Shown one piece after another: positions 1 through 6,976 of a DNA stretch of 32,488 nt; position 1 is the first letter of the stretch, and the number at the start of each line of letters is the position of its first letter. The translations under genes and the position numbers were made by a program. Origin of the DNA: an uncultured Hyphomicrobiales bacterium (GTDB taxonomy: Bacteria; Pseudomonadota; Alphaproteobacteria; Rhizobiales; Beijerinckiaceae); contig CAIUPE010000027.1 of assembly GCA_903900975.1 (NCBI GenBank), positions 1 to 32,488 of the forward strand, given 5' to 3'. Below the pieces are notes generated by a model. That model was not told where the DNA came from, made no database searches, and saw nothing but the letters and a program-made list of their open reading frames with translations.

Positions 1-94
1 GAGCAATCTCAGCGAATGATAAATTGGCAGCCAGACCACGACTGATCGCTTCTCTTTCCTCGATACCGAGGCGACTATACTGCTTCTGTTTCAT
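1..94 (-). CDS. IS30-family transposase, N-terminal fragment (runs off the window)
   Basis: Reading the minus strand from the ATG at 94 gives 31 codons that stay open to the window edge. The peptide starts MKQKQYSRLGIEEREAI and continues SRGLAANLSFAEIA. This is the first helix-turn-helix (HTH_38 type) of IS30-family transposases, where a Y-x-x-L-x-x-E-E-R-E-x-I pattern is followed by a G/A-x-S-x-x-E-I-A segment. The DDE catalytic domain would lie outside the window to the left, so activity cannot be judged. The gene points away from the Lrp/AsnC fragment at 170-454, so the right end of the element must fall between about 95 and 170. Family recognition is good for such a short piece; completeness of the element is unknown. 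Confidence 0.72.
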   Translation of the reverse strand, partial: MKQKQYSRLGIEEREAISRGLAANLSFAEIA

Positions 95-140
95 GCGGAG
101 CCCATATTAGCCCCGTTGCGTTAGATTCCTGAAACCGCCT
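1..140. mobile_element. Right-hand end of an IS30-like insertion sequence (boundary approximate)
   Basis: The transposase start at 94 leaves only a short untranslated end. Read on the transposase strand, 115-128 contains GAATCTAACGCAAC, which resembles the AACGCAAC core I remember for IS30-type terminal repeats. The exact tip and any target duplication cannot be set because the other end is outside the window. A small inverted repeat (CCGCC near 136-140 and GGCGG near 152-157) also sits here and could be part of the end or the remains of a terminator. Confidence 0.45.
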
Positions 141-169
141 TACAATTAAAGCGGCGGATTTGCCGTATC

Positions 170-454
170 GTGTATCAGTCGATTAGGGGTTGGCCGGAGT
201 TGGTCCAGTGTTGGTCCTTATCTGGTGAAAATGACATGCTGGTGCAGGTAAGATGTGCCGATAATGACGGCATTGAAAGGCTCAGAGATCGCATGACCCG
301 GCACCCCGAAGTGGTGCGGGCTGTTACCTTTATGGTGCTTAACGAGTGGATCAAACGGCCCGCACATTTTCATCTACCCGAGGAAAAATCCGACCAATTT
401 ATGGTCAAATTATTGGGCGAGATGAATCCGCTCGCGATGAGCGAGGCAGAATGA
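170..454 (+). pseudogene. Lrp/AsnC-family regulator, C-terminal ligand-binding domain only
   Basis: The frame opens at a GTG (170) and encodes 94 residues. The segment WPELVQCWSLSGENDMLVQV, then a helix and PEVVRAVTFMVLN, matches the RAM/AsnC ligand-binding domain of Lrp-type regulators (pattern: V-x-E-C-x-x-x-T/S-G-x-x-D-x-L-x-x-V). These proteins are normally about 150 residues, with a winged helix-turn-helix in the first 60 that recognises DNA. That half is absent: upstream in frame there are only 15 codons before a stop at 122-124, and an IS30-like end lies in exactly this place. The most likely reading is that the insertion sequence removed the 5' half and left an inactive remnant. A free-standing single-domain RAM protein is the alternative; such proteins exist, but I see no good ribosome-binding site before 170. 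Confidence 0.6.
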
Positions 455-493
455 TTTTTTGGATTCGATGTATGAGATATTATTCTAGGATTT

Positions 494-625
494 ATGGCAG
501 GTGTCGGCCTAGGGCTCACCTCCCATCGCTTGATCAGGGCCTTACCGGCTGAGCAGGTTTGGCCGCCATCGGTGTCATTCTATGCTGGCCATTTTTCAAT
601 TTCGTCGACATTTGGTCCGCCGTAA
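494..625 (+). CDS. Possible 43-residue small protein or gene remnant
   Basis: ATG at 494 preceded by AGGA at 487-490 (short spacing) opens a 43-codon frame: a Gly-rich hydrophobic start (MAGVGLGLTSHRLIRALPAE) followed by a Pro/Ser/Phe-rich end and a stop at 623-625. It reads more like protein than the neighbouring AT-rich DNA, but no family is recognised. The frame is closed by a TGA just upstream of the start, so it could be the tail of a decayed gene. Coding status is uncertain. Confidence 0.2.
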   Translation: MAGVGLGLTSHRLIRALPAEQVWPPSVSFYAGHFSISSTFGPP

Positions 626-713
626 AATTAATCCAAACACACTTTATTGACATTATAAATAAAGTTTTTCGCTTTTTAAGCCTGTAAGACGTTAAATGTT
701 GGGTCGATGCCAA

Positions 714-730
714 AACTGAGAAAATCAGTT
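714..730. promoter_or_regulatory. Inverted repeat, candidate operator
   Basis: AACTGA, five bases, TCAGTT: a perfect 6-bp inverted repeat with an operator-like centre-to-centre spacing of one helical turn. It lies about 260 bases upstream of the importer operon. There is no direct evidence which regulator binds; the RpiR (8131-8985) and GntR (15715-16404) proteins are the local candidates. Confidence 0.25.
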
Positions 731-935
731 CAAATCACGGCGGATTTTTGAAAAATAGGTCTTTATTGGGGTGATTTTGATTGATTACAGAAATAAAATA
801 TCAATTTAATTTCCTAATCTGCATATTTTTTTATCATCAATTTTCCTATAATTAAATTTTGTTGATTTAATTCATCTGTTGCCATTCTCGCTGATTACAG
901 ATTAGCTTCACTAAATCAAAAATTTTCGTGCAGTT

Positions 936-975
936 AAGCCGCGCTGTTCGAAGCGAATGATTAAAGCGGCTTTTT
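936..975 (+). promoter_or_regulatory. Leader hairpin with U-run immediately before the importer
   Basis: AAGCCGC (936-942) pairs with GCGGCTT (966-972), with an inner TTCG/CGAA stem, and is followed by a T-run to 975. The first ATG of the solute-binding-protein gene is at 992, so no promoter can fit after the hairpin. It therefore lies in the 5' untranslated RNA and has the form of an intrinsic terminator or attenuator. A similar AGCCGC/GCGGCTTTT hairpin is at 16478-16500, before the other importer's ATPase gene. Confidence 0.5.
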
Positions 976-991
976 AGGGACGGGAGACAAA

Positions 992-2125
992 ATGATGTTG
1001 AAGTCGAAATTTATGCTGCCATTGGCTGCGGGTGCTGCGATGTTGTTCGCAACAGCCGCTTTTGCTGGCCCGAAGATTGTTTCGGGACCAGGAGCAGAAC
1101 CAGCTTGCTTCAAGCCTTGGACGGACCAAACGAAATATTTCCAGTGGGAAAAGAAGCCGGGTCCATACCGGATCGCTATCGTCAACGGTTTCGTTGGCAA
1201 TACATGGCGTATCCAGATGATCAAGACCGCCAAGGCGTTTGCTGAACAAGCCGGTATTAAGGGCGACATCAAGGAATTGAAGGTTATCTCGACGGGTACC
1301 GACGTAGCAGCCCAGCTCGGCGCCATGGAAGACTTTATCAATCAGGGCTTTGACGCGATTGTTACGATCGCTGTATCGCCGGAAGGCTTCGACCGGGTGA
1401 TCAAGCTCGCTGATAAAAACAATGTTGTCGTTGTTCCTTTCGATAACGTGCTCGATACCGACAAGGTCATGATGGTCAACGAAAACCAATCGGATCTTGG
1501 CCGTCTTCCTGCAGAATTTCTGCTGAAGGAAATTGGCAAGAAAGAGGGTAAGATCCTCGAAGTACGTGGCTTGCCAGGCAACTCGGTTGATCGTGACCGC
1601 CATATTGGATTCCGGAAAGTTATGGAAGCGCCGGGCAACAATTTCCAGATCGTCGAGGTCGTCGGCAACTGGGATGATGGCACGGCTCAGAAGGTTACGG
1701 CTGACGCGATTGCCGTTCACGGCAAGTTTGATGGTATCTTTGTGCAGGGCGGTTCGACCGGTGTTGTTCGCGCTATGATGGATGCTAAGCACCCGTTTGT
1801 GCCAGTTGCCGGTGAATCTGAGAACGGCTTCCGCAAGCTCATCGTCGAACACGAGAAGGACGGTCTCAAGGGTCTTTCGCTTGGTCAGTCCCCGGGTCTT
1901 GTTGCGATTTCCATGAAGGCTGCGATTTCGGCGCTCAAGGGCAACCCAATGCCACAGCTCATCTCGGTTCCAATCCCAGGCGGCGACTATACGACGTTGA
2001 AGGACGGTGTGAACTATTGGTCTAACCTGACCGATAACTTCTTCACCACCAACGAGTTCGGCCCATGCGGCGTGAACATCTCTGCGCCAGAAATTATGGC
2101 GAAGGACGAGAAAAACTCGAACTAA
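992..2125 (+). CDS. Sugar ABC importer, periplasmic substrate-binding protein (RbsB-like)
   Basis: 377 residues. Residues 1-25 form a Sec signal peptide (Lys-rich start, LPLAAGAAMLFATAAFA, cleavage before GPK). From about residue 58 the protein has the periplasmic-binding-protein fold of the ribose/galactose/LacI type (YRIAIVNGFVGNTWRIQMIK, then FDAIVTIAVSPEGF, and VVVVPFDNV). It would deliver a monosaccharide to the membrane components encoded next. The mature protein has a roughly 30-residue prelude before the fold with a Cys near position 38 (EPACFKPW), and a second Cys near the C terminus (GPCGV); a disulphide between them is possible. Two adjacent ATGs (992, 995) follow GGGAG; either could start. 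The gene is followed by a strong terminator at 2139-2176, which would make it the most highly expressed gene of the operon. Substrate is not fixed by sequence. Confidence 0.9.
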   Translation: MMLKSKFMLPLAAGAAMLFATAAFAGPKIVSGPGAEPACFKPWTDQTKYFQWEKKPGPYRIAIVNGFVGNTWRIQMIKTAKAFAEQAGIKGDIKELKVISTGTDVAAQLGAMEDFINQGFDAIVTIAVSPEGFDRVIKLADKNNVVVVPFDNVLDTDKVMMVNENQSDLGRLPAEFLLKEIGKKEGKILEVRGLPGNSVDRDRHIGFRKVMEAPGNNFQIVEVVGNWDDGTAQKVTADAIAVHGKFDGIFVQGGSTGVVRAMMDAKHPFVPVAGESENGFRKLIVEHEKDGLKGLSLGQSPGLVAISMKAAISALKGNPMPQLISVPIPGGDYTTLKDGVNYWSNLTDNFFTTNEFGPCGVNISAPEIMAKDEKNSN

Positions 2126-2138
2126 TCGAGCAAACAAG

Positions 2139-2176
2139 AACCCGGGCCGCCTCAATCGCGTGGCCCGGGTTTTTTG
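2139..2176 (+). terminator. Rho-independent terminator after the solute-binding protein
   Basis: AACCCGGGCC (2139-2148) pairs perfectly over 10 bp with GGCCCGGGTT (2162-2171), loop of 13 bases, followed by a T-run to 2175. Placed between the binding-protein gene and the ATPase gene, it would act as a partial terminator and RNA-stabilising end that gives more binding protein than membrane components. Confidence 0.85.
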
Positions 2177-2203
2177 TCCACACTTCAGAACAGGCAGTTT
2201 GTT

Positions 2204-3751
2204 ATGATCCACCCCGCAGATAATGCTTTTCTATCTCTTGCCGGGATTTCAAAGCGGTATGGCGGCGTTCACGCGCTGAATAATGTCAATTTTCAGTGCG
2301 AACGCGGCAAAGTTCATGCGGTGCTAGGCGAAAACGGGGCGGGTAAATCCACCCTGATCAAGATCATCTCAGGCGTGGTCCGCCCTGACCAAGGCACGAT
2401 GGTGCTTGATGGGCAGACGGTCAATTTCCTGTCACCGTCGGCGGCCAATGCTGCCGGAATCGTTTGTATCTTTCAGGAATTGTCGTTGATGCCGGATCTT
2501 ACGGTTTCCGACAACATTTCAATAGCGTCGCCACCGCGTAAATTCGGGCTGATCGATTCGAAAGCACAGCGTTTGCGCGCGGAGGAATTACTCGCGTCAA
2601 TTGGGTGTGAAGACGTCAATCCACTGATGCGTGTTCGGGATTTGCCGCTATCGCGTCGACAGATGGTGGAAATTGCGAAAGCGCTCGGCAAAAACCCCAA
2701 AATTCTCATTCTGGATGAGGCGACGTCAGCCCTCACCAGTACCGACGTTGAGAAAGTCTACGCCATGCTCGCCCGGTTAAAGGCCGAGGGCGTCGCCATA
2801 CTCTATATTTCGCATCGCATGCACGAGATTGAGGCGCTGGCGGATAACGCTTCCGTTTTCCGTAATGGCCGCCATATCGAGACCTTTGCAAAGGGCGCAC
2901 GCAACAACGAGGAAATTGTGCAATTGATGATCGGCCGCGAAATATCGGCCCATTTCCCGCCAAAACCTGCCTTCAAGCGCCCGAAGCCTTTGTTGGAAAT
3001 CGAGAATTTGTCGTGGGAAAATCGCCTTGATCAGATCTCACTGTCGGTCGGACGAGGCGAAATTGTGGGTCTTGGCGGTCTCGATGGTCAAGGTCAGAAG
3101 GAATTGCTTCTCTCGCTTTTCGGCGTGCTGAAGCGGGTTGAGGGTACGGTCAAGCTCGACGGGGCGAAGCAAGAGCTTACATCTCCGCGCGTAGCGAAAA
3201 GGGCAGGCGGTGGCATCGCACTGGTGCCGGAAGATCGTAAAACCGAAGGGCTTATGTTGCCGATGTCGATTGCCGAGAACCTGGTCTTGGCGTCGCTCGA
3301 TGAATTGAGTACCGGTTCCCTTGTCGACGAGGCCAAAGTTTCGACGGCGGTTGCGGACGCGATTCAGCGGTTGAAAATCAAGATCGGTAGCCCTGACGAT
3401 GCGGTGTCAACCCTTTCAGGCGGTAACCAGCAAAAAGTGGTCATCGCCAAATGGTTGATGACAAAGCCGGATGTGATTTTATTGAATGATCCGACTCGCG
3501 GCATTGATGTGGGCACGAAGCAAGAGATCTATCGCCTATTGCGCGAGCTTGCGGATGAAGGCGCTGCAATTTTATTTTATTCGACCGATTATGACGAATT
3601 AATCGGGTCGTGTGATCGGGTAGCGATTATGTATGACGGTCGGATTATTTCCGAGCTCGAAGGCGATGCAATCAACGAAAAAAATATTGTTTCGGCCGCT
3701 CTTAATATTTCAGGAAATGAGTCAAAGGGAGGGGCGCATGTCGGCCACTAA
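2204..3751 (+). CDS. Sugar ABC importer, tandem ATPase (RbsA/MglA-like)
   Basis: 515 residues from the ATG at 2204. An in-frame TTG at 2174 is rejected because it lies in the terminator's T-run. Two nucleotide-binding domains: domain 1 has Walker A GENGAGKST at 42-50, Q91, signature LSRRQ at 149-153 and Walker B ending in D171-E172; domain 2 (from about 265) has signature LSGGNQQ at 404-410. As usual in this family the second Walker A is degenerate (GGLDGQGQ, about 291-298, no Lys). The second Walker B reads LLNDPTRGID, with Asp429 where the catalytic Glu normally sits, so domain 1 probably does most hydrolysis. It energises import through the two permeases that follow. The stop codon overlaps the next start by 14 bases, indicating translational coupling. 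Confidence 0.92.
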   Translation: MIHPADNAFLSLAGISKRYGGVHALNNVNFQCERGKVHAVLGENGAGKSTLIKIISGVVRPDQGTMVLDGQTVNFLSPSAANAAGIVCIFQELSLMPDLTVSDNISIASPPRKFGLIDSKAQRLRAEELLASIGCEDVNPLMRVRDLPLSRRQMVEIAKALGKNPKILILDEATSALTSTDVEKVYAMLARLKAEGVAILYISHRMHEIEALADNASVFRNGRHIETFAKGARNNEEIVQLMIGREISAHFPPKPAFKRPKPLLEIENLSWENRLDQISLSVGRGEIVGLGGLDGQGQKELLLSLFGVLKRVEGTVKLDGAKQELTSPRVAKRAGGGIALVPEDRKTEGLMLPMSIAENLVLASLDELSTGSLVDEAKVSTAVADAIQRLKIKIGSPDDAVSTLSGGNQQKVVIAKWLMTKPDVILLNDPTRGIDVGTKQEIYRLLRELADEGAAILFYSTDYDELIGSCDRVAIMYDGRIISELEGDAINEKNIVSAALNISGNESKGGAHVGH

Positions 3752-4793
3752 ATCATCCGACTTCGGACTTCGCCTGCGGCAAAATATGGGCTTTGCGATC
3801 GCGGTCGTCCTTTTTTCCGTTGTCTATTTTTTATATCACCTTGCCCATCCTAAAGGATTTTCATCGCAAGTTCTGGTTCAAAACTCAAACGAAGTCTTCT
3901 CGCTTGCCATGTTGGCAATGGCGCAGACCGTGCCGGTTTTGATGGGTGGCCTCGATCTGTCGGTTGGTGCCGTGATGACCCTGGTTGATTGCTTGGCCAG
4001 CCACGTGCTGGAAGGCGCAGGATGGAGCATTTTCGGTGGCATCGCGCTGTGTTTAGCGGCAGGTGCGGCTGCGGGCTTTGTAAATGGATGCGTCGTGGTT
4101 TTCGGCCGCATCCAGCCAATTATCGCTACGCTTGCTACCGGAGCGATCTATATGGGGTTGGCGTTGTTTTTGCGCCCCATTCCGGGGGGTAAGATTAATG
4201 AGGATATCAATTGGGCGATGACCAATGCGCTTGGTGATTTTGCCGAAACAGTCGGTATTTTCGATGATGGCAAAGCGCCTTGGTTCCAGTTTTTCGCAGG
4301 GGTGCCAACATCCCTTGTTTTTCTTGTTTTGGTGGCCGGAATTATTTGGGTTCCTTTCCGCCGTTCGGTAACTGGACGTACCGTTTATGCGATTGGGTCT
4401 GCGGAAGGCGCGGCGTTCATGTCGGGCTTGAACATTCACCGAGGTAAGCTTGCCGCCTTTACTCTCGCTGGCATTTTTGCGGGAATCGGCGGTATCTTCA
4501 TGGCGATTCAGACGTCGTCGGGCAATGCTGATATACCCATGGCCGGGGCGTATACGTTGAGTTCGATTGCTTCGGTAGTGATTGGTGGAACGTCTTTGCT
4601 TGGCGGTACGGGCGGAGCAATTGGCTCGATATTCGGTACTCTGATTTTGAAGGTCATTTCTTTCAATTTCCGAATTTTTGATATTGCACCGCTGCTTCAG
4701 CCTTTGTTTGAAGGGCTGGTGTTACTTGGTGCCGTTAGCCTCGGTGCGCTCAGCATCCTGCGCGTGAAAAACCAGCTGGAGTTGTTCCGTTGA
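3738..4793 (+). CDS. Sugar ABC importer, permease 1 (RbsC-like)
   Basis: 351 residues from the ATG at 3738, chosen because GGGAGGGG lies just before it; longer in-frame starts lie inside the ATPase gene and have no such site. It belongs to the branched-chain/monosaccharide permease family (BPD_transp_2): many hydrophobic helices, the family segment MGGLDLSVGAVMTLVDC at about 70-90, an EAA-like cytoplasmic stretch (RRSVTGRTVYAIGSAEGAAFMSG) near 200-225, and a C-terminal SVVIGGTSLLGGTGGAIG. It would form the inner-membrane channel with permease 2. It overlaps the ATPase gene by 14 bases and touches the next gene (TTGA). Confidence 0.9.
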   Translation: MSATKSSDFGLRLRQNMGFAIAVVLFSVVYFLYHLAHPKGFSSQVLVQNSNEVFSLAMLAMAQTVPVLMGGLDLSVGAVMTLVDCLASHVLEGAGWSIFGGIALCLAAGAAAGFVNGCVVVFGRIQPIIATLATGAIYMGLALFLRPIPGGKINEDINWAMTNALGDFAETVGIFDDGKAPWFQFFAGVPTSLVFLVLVAGIIWVPFRRSVTGRTVYAIGSAEGAAFMSGLNIHRGKLAAFTLAGIFAGIGGIFMAIQTSSGNADIPMAGAYTLSSIASVVIGGTSLLGGTGGAIGSIFGTLILKVISFNFRIFDIAPLLQPLFEGLVLLGAVSLGALSILRVKNQLELFR

Positions 4794-5764
4794 TTGACAT
4801 GACCCGATACTCGCCATTTTCGCGTCTCTCGCGGGATGACAAACCGATCGCGATTGCCGCGACGTTTATCCTTGTCATTCTGAGTGCCGGCACCTGCTAC
4901 ACCATGCTGCGGTTTGGCAGCGCGCCTTTGCTGACGCCGGCCTATTTGATCCAGCAGCTCCAAATCGGATCGTTTTTAGGTATTATTGCAGCAGGCATGA
5001 TGCTGGTCATTTTGATCTCGCAAATTGATCTTTCTGTGCCCTGGACGCTAGCGGCCGGTGCCATGACAGCGACCGCTGTGGGGGGGCAGTGGGCGCTTCC
5101 TGCCGCTTTGGGGGTAGGGCTGTTTGTCGGATTGCTGAATGGCTTCGGTGTTGCCTATTTGCGCATCCCATCGATGATTTTCACGCTTGGCGTCAATGCC
5201 GTGATGCGCGGGCTGATGGTTGCTCAAACGGGCGGTTTTGCGCCGCAAACGGCGGCTACGGATCTGATGCGCTATATTGCTGCCGAACGCACCTTCGGTA
5301 TTCCCCATGCGATCTTCGTCTGGCTCGCTATTTCGATTGGCATGGTCGTATTGCTCCGTAAAACAACCTTCGGCCGCTCAATCTATGCCATCGGCAATAA
5401 GGAGGCCGCGGCCTATCTGTCAGGAGTTGCAACACGCCGTGTGACGATCCTTGCTTTCGTGATGTGCAGCGTTGCTGCAAGCCTGTCGGGTGTCTTGCTC
5501 GCCGGTTATGCGACGAAAGCCTATCAAGGGATGGGCGATGCCTATGTTCTGCCTGCCATCGCAGCTGTCGTTATCGGCGGTACGAATATTTTGGGTGGTC
5601 GTGGACGCTATTTGGGTACCGTTATCGGAGTCATTCTGATCGTTTTACTAAACAGTGTGCTCTCAATCATGGAAATGCCGGAAGCAGGCCGGCAAATCAT
5701 CTATGGTCTCGTTATCATCTCGATGCTGTTGGTGTACGGTCGTGGTGAAAAAGTAGCGTCATAA
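4790..5764 (+). CDS. Sugar ABC importer, permease 2 (RbsC-like)
   Basis: 324 residues if started at the TTG at 4790, or 321 from the ATG at 4799. GGAG at 4778-4781 is 8 bases from the TTG but 17 from the ATG, so the TTG, which overlaps the previous stop as TTGA, is favoured. Same family as permease 1: ILISQIDLSVPWTLAAGAMT near 80-100, the conserved loop RKTTFGRSIYAIGNKEAAAYLSG near 190-210, and VVIGGTNILGGRGRYLGTVIG near the C terminus. Two different RbsC-type permeases in one operon suggest a heterodimeric channel rather than the homodimer of E. coli RbsC. It is the last gene of the importer operon. Confidence 0.9.
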   Translation: MIDMTRYSPFSRLSRDDKPIAIAATFILVILSAGTCYTMLRFGSAPLLTPAYLIQQLQIGSFLGIIAAGMMLVILISQIDLSVPWTLAAGAMTATAVGGQWALPAALGVGLFVGLLNGFGVAYLRIPSMIFTLGVNAVMRGLMVAQTGGFAPQTAATDLMRYIAAERTFGIPHAIFVWLAISIGMVVLLRKTTFGRSIYAIGNKEAAAYLSGVATRRVTILAFVMCSVAASLSGVLLAGYATKAYQGMGDAYVLPAIAAVVIGGTNILGGRGRYLGTVIGVILIVLLNSVLSIMEMPEAGRQIIYGLVIISMLLVYGRGEKVAS

Positions 5765-5784
5765 AAGGACGCTATCGGTGTCGC

Positions 5785-6366
5785 TTATTCCTTGTTGCGC
5801 CTGTCGAATTCCTCCACGAATTTTATATGCGCAGCCGCGTCGCCGAAATCGGCAAAATTGCGATAACGCTGGTGGCTGCCTTGCAGCCGCACGGCGTGTT
5901 TGATGGGGCACCAATAGGCCTCGGTGAGCGACGCAATTTCTCGGGCATAGGCGATGAGCCCGTTGGCGTAAGAACAGAATGCACAATTAATTTTTTCAAT
6001 AACATTCAAATAAGCAAGATGATGGCGATCAAAGACGAGATAATCGCTGCGCTTTACCCGTTTGATACCATAGGCCGGAAAGCAAATTCCCTGATAGGCG
6101 AACAAAAATAGGTCGAAGATAACGAGCGGAATGATGAGGCTATAGATCACCGGTGCCGTCAGGACGATCAGGATATTGGCGCGTTTGAGATAGCGCCACG
6201 TGCTCATTTTCATCGCACGATGCCGTCGTAGCACCTCATTTTCGAAGATCAGCTTCCCATGGACTAACCCATATTCCAATTGTGCACCGCGCCGCGCCAA
6301 TTCGGCATCCAGCTCAAGCTCTAGGGCATGAATTTTTTCCGCAATGGCATTGATATCAATATCCAT
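5785..6366 (-). CDS. Conserved membrane protein with CxxC and Cys-Pro motifs, function unknown
   Basis: 193 residues. N-terminal third is charged and helical (about 10-55, possible coiled coil), followed by one long or two closely packed hydrophobic segments at about 65-95, then a soluble C-terminal part. That part holds NCAFCSYANGLIAYAREIA (C128-x-x-C131) and YWCPIKHA (C153). The set of three Cys plus His (H157) is the kind of arrangement that could bind a metal or cofactor at the membrane face. I recognise this as a recurring hypothetical protein of proteobacteria but know no assigned function. ATG at 6366 follows a purine-rich stretch. It sits opposite to the sugar genes on both sides, so it is probably not part of the sugar pathway. 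Confidence 0.75.
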   Translation of the reverse strand: MDIDINAIAEKIHALELELDAELARRGAQLEYGLVHGKLIFENEVLRRHRAMKMSTWRYLKRANILIVLTAPVIYSLIIPLVIFDLFLFAYQGICFPAYGIKRVKRSDYLVFDRHHLAYLNVIEKINCAFCSYANGLIAYAREIASLTEAYWCPIKHAVRLQGSHQRYRNFADFGDAAAHIKFVEEFDRRNKE

Positions 6367-6424
6367 ATTTTCTTCTTTCCATCAGGGCGAAGTGGCATTG
6401 CAAGGCGCTTTAATAGCATTGAGC

Positions 6425-6685
6425 TCAAAAGTCTGATGCCGATAGAATATGAAAATGTTGGCTGTCTCTTTCATATGCTTTGGTTCCCGCCGCCTCGATA
6501 AGGCTTCGGTTGGCGTCAAAAGCCGCCAGAAATTCTGGCTCGGTCGTCAGGGTTCCAGCTAATTTTTCAAGCGCGGTGTCGTCAATCACGAATGTCAATT
6601 CCAAGGCTCGGTCAGAGCCCCAAAACGTGATGTGTCTTTTGTCTGGATCAAAGCTCCGGCTAGGGTTCGGATAATGGATGCTCAT
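6425..6685 (-). CDS. DUF1488-family small protein
   Basis: 86 residues from the ATG at 6685 (89 from a second ATG at 6694, which has AAGGA close upstream). The sequence opens with FPN-like IHYPNPSRSFDPDKRHITFWG and continues with LELTFVIDD, a central helical part and an AFDANR segment, ending in ILSASDF. This is the DUF1488 pattern: small cytoplasmic proteins with an N-terminal FPN-x-S-R-x-(Y/F)-D and a FWG motif. Function is unknown in general. The next gene on this strand (5785-6366) starts 58 bases downstream, so the two could be co-transcribed. Confidence 0.7.
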   Translation of the reverse strand: MSIHYPNPSRSFDPDKRHITFWGSDRALELTFVIDDTALEKLAGTLTTEPEFLAAFDANRSLIEAAGTKAYERDSQHFHILSASDF

Positions 6686-6976
6686 GAATATCATTTTCCT
6701 TGGGTAGCAAAGAATATTAGACGGATGGCTTGAAGCCGTTTGACGCCAGGCGCCAATCAATATTTGCAGATTGTTACGATCAACGGGTCATTCTAACATA
6801 AAATTAATGTATTTGCTCTTCTCGGTTTAGCGGAACGCAATTCCAAAATACGCTGTTCAAAGCCGGCGGTATCCAATGCCCGCTTAAATAGGCACTTTAC
6901 AAATTTATAATTTTTGATGAAGTAGGAGCAGCGGCGCCTGATTTCATCGGGCTAATTAAACGCAAATTGGTATACT

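Larger units (their letters stand above)
455..991 (+). promoter_or_regulatory. AT-rich leader of the first sugar importer
   Basis: This stretch of more than 500 bases holds no firm gene. From about 640 on it is strongly AT-rich. It contains a TTGACA at 647-652 without a convincing -10 box, an inverted repeat at 714-730, two copies of GATTACAG (783-790, 893-900) and a U-tailed hairpin at 936-975. The promoter of the solute-binding-protein gene at 992 must lie here, but I cannot place it with confidence. Confidence 0.4.

Noticed and set aside
2174-2203. TTG start that would lengthen the RbsA-type ATPase by 10 residues
   Set aside because: The codon lies in the T-run of the terminator at 2139-2176; the ATG at 2204 gives the normal family start.
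974-2212. A 412-codon open frame on the minus strand opposite the first solute-binding protein
   Set aside because: It is the mirror of a gene with clear signal peptide, family motifs, ribosome-binding site and terminator; the antisense peptide is Arg/His-rich with no recognisable domain.
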